Assembly (NCBI GenBank): GCA_052174475.1
Contig: JBQMRO010000016.1
Coordinates: 47,359-111,358, forward strand
Source of the DNA: Arsenophonus sp052174475
Lineage (GTDB): Bacteria; Pseudomonadota; Gammaproteobacteria; Enterobacterales; Enterobacteriaceae
Reading direction: 5' to 3'
Length of the DNA stretch: 64,000 bases
How positions within the stretch are numbered: the stretch's first letter is position 1; each line of letters begins with the position of its first letter. Position numbers and translations under genes: made by a program. Of the stretch, positions 62,267-64,000 are shown in pieces. Below the pieces are notes generated by a model. The model saw nothing but the letters and a program-made list of their open reading frames with translations. It was not told the DNA's origin and did no database searches.

Positions 62267-63637
62267 ATGGAATTATCTTCACTGACTGCTGTATCACCAA
62301 TTGATGGTCGCTACAGTAATAAAGTTAGGTTATTACGTCCAATTTTTAGTGAATTTGCTTTGCTAAAATATCGTATACAAGTAGAGGTGCGCTGGTTACA
62401 AAAATTAGCAGCATGTGCTGGCATTAAAGAAGTACCAGAATTTAGTATCGAAACAAATGCTTATCTTGAGCAAATTATAGCTAACTTCAATGAAAATGAT
62501 GGAATTCAGATCAAACAAATTGAGAAAACAACTAATCATGATGTAAAAGCAGTTGAATATTTTCTAAAAGAAAAAATAGCAGCCATCCCTGAACTTAAAA
62601 AAGTAACTGAATTTATTCATTTTGCCTGCACCTCTGAAGATATTAATAATCTTTCTTATGCGTTAATACTAAAAACCACTCGTGATGAAGTAGTTCTTCC
62701 TCAATGGCAAAAAATTATTAATACTCTAAAAGAGATAGCACATCTTTATCGTGCTTTGCCACTACTATCAAGAACCCATGGTCAACCAGCAACACCAACT
62801 ACTATAGGTAAAGAGTTTGCTAATGTTGTTTATCGTATGGAGCGACAATATCGACAGCTTGAAAAAATAGAAATTTTAGGAAAAATTAATGGTGCAGTGG
62901 GTAATTATAATGCCCATTTATCCGCTTATCCTGATATAAACTGGCATTTGTTCAGCGAAGAGTTTGTCACTTCATTAGGCATCAAATGGAATCCGTTCAC
63001 AACCCAAATTGAACCTCATGACTACATTGCTGAACTATTTAATTGTATTATTCGTTTTAATAATATTTTAATTGATTTTAATTGGGATATCTGGGGTTAT
63101 ATTGCTCTTAATCATTTTAGACAAAAAACTGTTGCTGGTGAAATTGGTTCATCAACTATGCCGCATAAAATTAACCCGATTGATTTTGAAAATTCTGAAG
63201 GTAATCTCGGACTAGCTAATGTTCTATTAAATCATCTGGCAAATAAGTTACCAATTTCACGTTGGCAACGTGATCTCACTGATTCAACAGTACTACGTAA
63301 TTTAGGCGTTGGTATTGCTTATGCTTTAGTAGCCTATCAATCAACCTTAAATGGATTAAGCAAACTAGAAGTTAATGAGCAAAATTTACAAACTGAATTA
63401 GATGCTAATTGGGAAGTACTGTCTGAAGCTATTCAAACTGTTATGCGTCGATATGGAATTGAAAAGCCTTATGAAAAATTAAAAACTTTAACCCGCGGCA
63501 ACTGCGCTACAGAAAAAGATATCAAAGCGTTTATTGATAGCTTAGATTTACCACAATCAAAAAAAAATCGTTTAAAAAAAATGACACCAGCCAACTATAT
63601 TGGTTATTCAATCAATCTAGTAGACATGTTAAAATAA
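62267..63637 (+). CDS. purB: Adenylosuccinate lyase PurB
   Basis: Releases fumarate from SAICAR and from adenylosuccinate, two steps of purine synthesis. It is 456 residues, the same as E. coli. The ATG at 62267 gives MELSSLTAVSPIDGRYSNKV, aligning exactly; the open frame extends 37 codons upstream into hflD but that part is out-of-gene. Conserved: TTNHDVKAVEYFLKE, HFACTSEDINNLSYAL, LLSRTHGQPATPTTIGKE with the catalytic His, and the signature loop GEIGSSTMPHKINPIDFENS with the catalytic Ser. Third gene of mnmA-hflD-purB. Confidence 0.98.
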   Translation: MELSSLTAVSPIDGRYSNKVRLLRPIFSEFALLKYRIQVEVRWLQKLAACAGIKEVPEFSIETNAYLEQIIANFNENDGIQIKQIEKTTNHDVKAVEYFLKEKIAAIPELKKVTEFIHFACTSEDINNLSYALILKTTRDEVVLPQWQKIINTLKEIAHLYRALPLLSRTHGQPATPTTIGKEFANVVYRMERQYRQLEKIEILGKINGAVGNYNAHLSAYPDINWHLFSEEFVTSLGIKWNPFTTQIEPHDYIAELFNCIIRFNNILIDFNWDIWGYIALNHFRQKTVAGEIGSSTMPHKINPIDFENSEGNLGLANVLLNHLANKLPISRWQRDLTDSTVLRNLGVGIAYALVAYQSTLNGLSKLEVNEQNLQTELDANWEVLSEAIQTVMRRYGIEKPYEKLKTLTRGNCATEKDIKAFIDSLDLPQSKKNRLKKMTPANYIGYSINLVDMLK

Positions 63638-63773
63638 CATTAATAGGTTCAGCGATATTAATGGCAAGCCCTATTTTTTGTTTAATTAACCAATCAAACT
63701 ACATAATTATTTGCTTTTAATTCAGTAACACTTTTCTGTTGTTCAGCTCTCCTTTTAACATAGATAAAAGGAG

Positions 63774-63852
63774 TTATGCTTCTTTCTAGTATATGTGGTT
63801 TTGGAGATGAATAGCGTATATTACTGATTTATTTCGTGGATTATTTCAATAA
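63774..63852 (+). mobile_element. IS256-type left-end fragment
   Basis: Eighty bases starting GTTATGCTTCTTTCTAGTA, the left-end motif seen at 51891, in plus orientation. It stops abruptly at the start of the next copy, so only the end of this copy survives. Confidence 0.6.
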
Positions 63853-63853
63853 T

Positions 63854-64000
63854 GAGTTATTAGAAAATCTAGTATATAACCGATCAGGTATCTGTTCTGA
63901 TATTTCGTGAATCTGTTCTCCATTCTTAAATTAGATACTGTTTACTAAAAGTATCAACAAGGTTAAATTCCCTTATTCGATTCTGGTCTTCTGCGGTAGA
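63854..64000 (-). mobile_element. IS256-type element, cut by the window end
   Basis: Begins with the right-end motif GAGTTATTAGAAAATCTAG and continues similar to the copies at 24544 and 58536. It runs past the end of the window, so its completeness is unknown. Confidence 0.65.

Overview
The window looks like part of the chromosome of a host-restricted gammaproteobacterium of the order Enterobacterales whose genome is decaying. Intact proteins match Escherichia coli counterparts in length and motif (RpoD, RpsU, GlyA, SuhB, RecC, FrdC/FrdD, PurB). The DNA is AT-rich, and only about a third of the 64 kb is intact coding sequence (19 genes). The rest is pseudogenes, dead insertion sequences and unrecognisable spacer. 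An Arsenophonus-like or comparable insect symbiont is the most natural guess, but genus assignment is inference.

Layout. 1-3.4 kb: decayed DNA with no gene. 3.4-6.7 kb: gmhA between two direct IS1595-type relics, then an IS481-type relic. 7.1-14.8 kb: xseA, ptrB and aroH among IS256-type relics. 14.8-21 kb: an insertion-sequence graveyard. 21-30.4 kb: recC, glyA, hcaT (dead), suhB, trmJ (dead). 30.4-35.6 kb: nested insertion elements, then the isc locus with iscR dead, iscS truncated and iscU dead. 36-40 kb: more relics. 40.7-51.3 kb: the macromolecular-synthesis neighbourhood in enterobacterial order: ileX tRNA, rpoD-dnaG-rpsU, tsaD, plsY (dead), folB, cca, ygiM (dead). 51.3-56.7 kb: relics. 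56.9-58.3 kb: end of the frd operon, with frdC and frdD intact but frdA and frdB fused into a deletion scar. 58.5-64 kb: IS256 relic, nudJ (dead), mnmA-hflD-purB, then another relic.

Three insertion-sequence families were identified from residual protein motifs. They are IS256/mutator-type (about ten long copies plus fragments), IS1595/ISXO2-like (five copies) and IS481-type (three copies). No copy keeps an open transposase frame. A fourth repeat of about 1.7 kb, present twice, was not identified.

Functionally, the window keeps replication and transcription (dnaG, rpoD), translation and tRNA maturation (rpsU, tsaD, cca, mnmA, ileX), folate and one-carbon metabolism (folB, glyA), purine synthesis (purB), the shikimate entry step (aroH), LPS heptose synthesis (gmhA) and repair genes (recC, xseA). 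It has lost ISC scaffold-based Fe-S assembly, the catalytic half of fumarate reductase, PlsY, TrmJ and NudJ at these loci. No novel defence or biosynthetic system was found. The most informative observations are the half-dead operons (isc, frd), the lost HD residues of Cca, and unusually perfect hairpins in decaying DNA.
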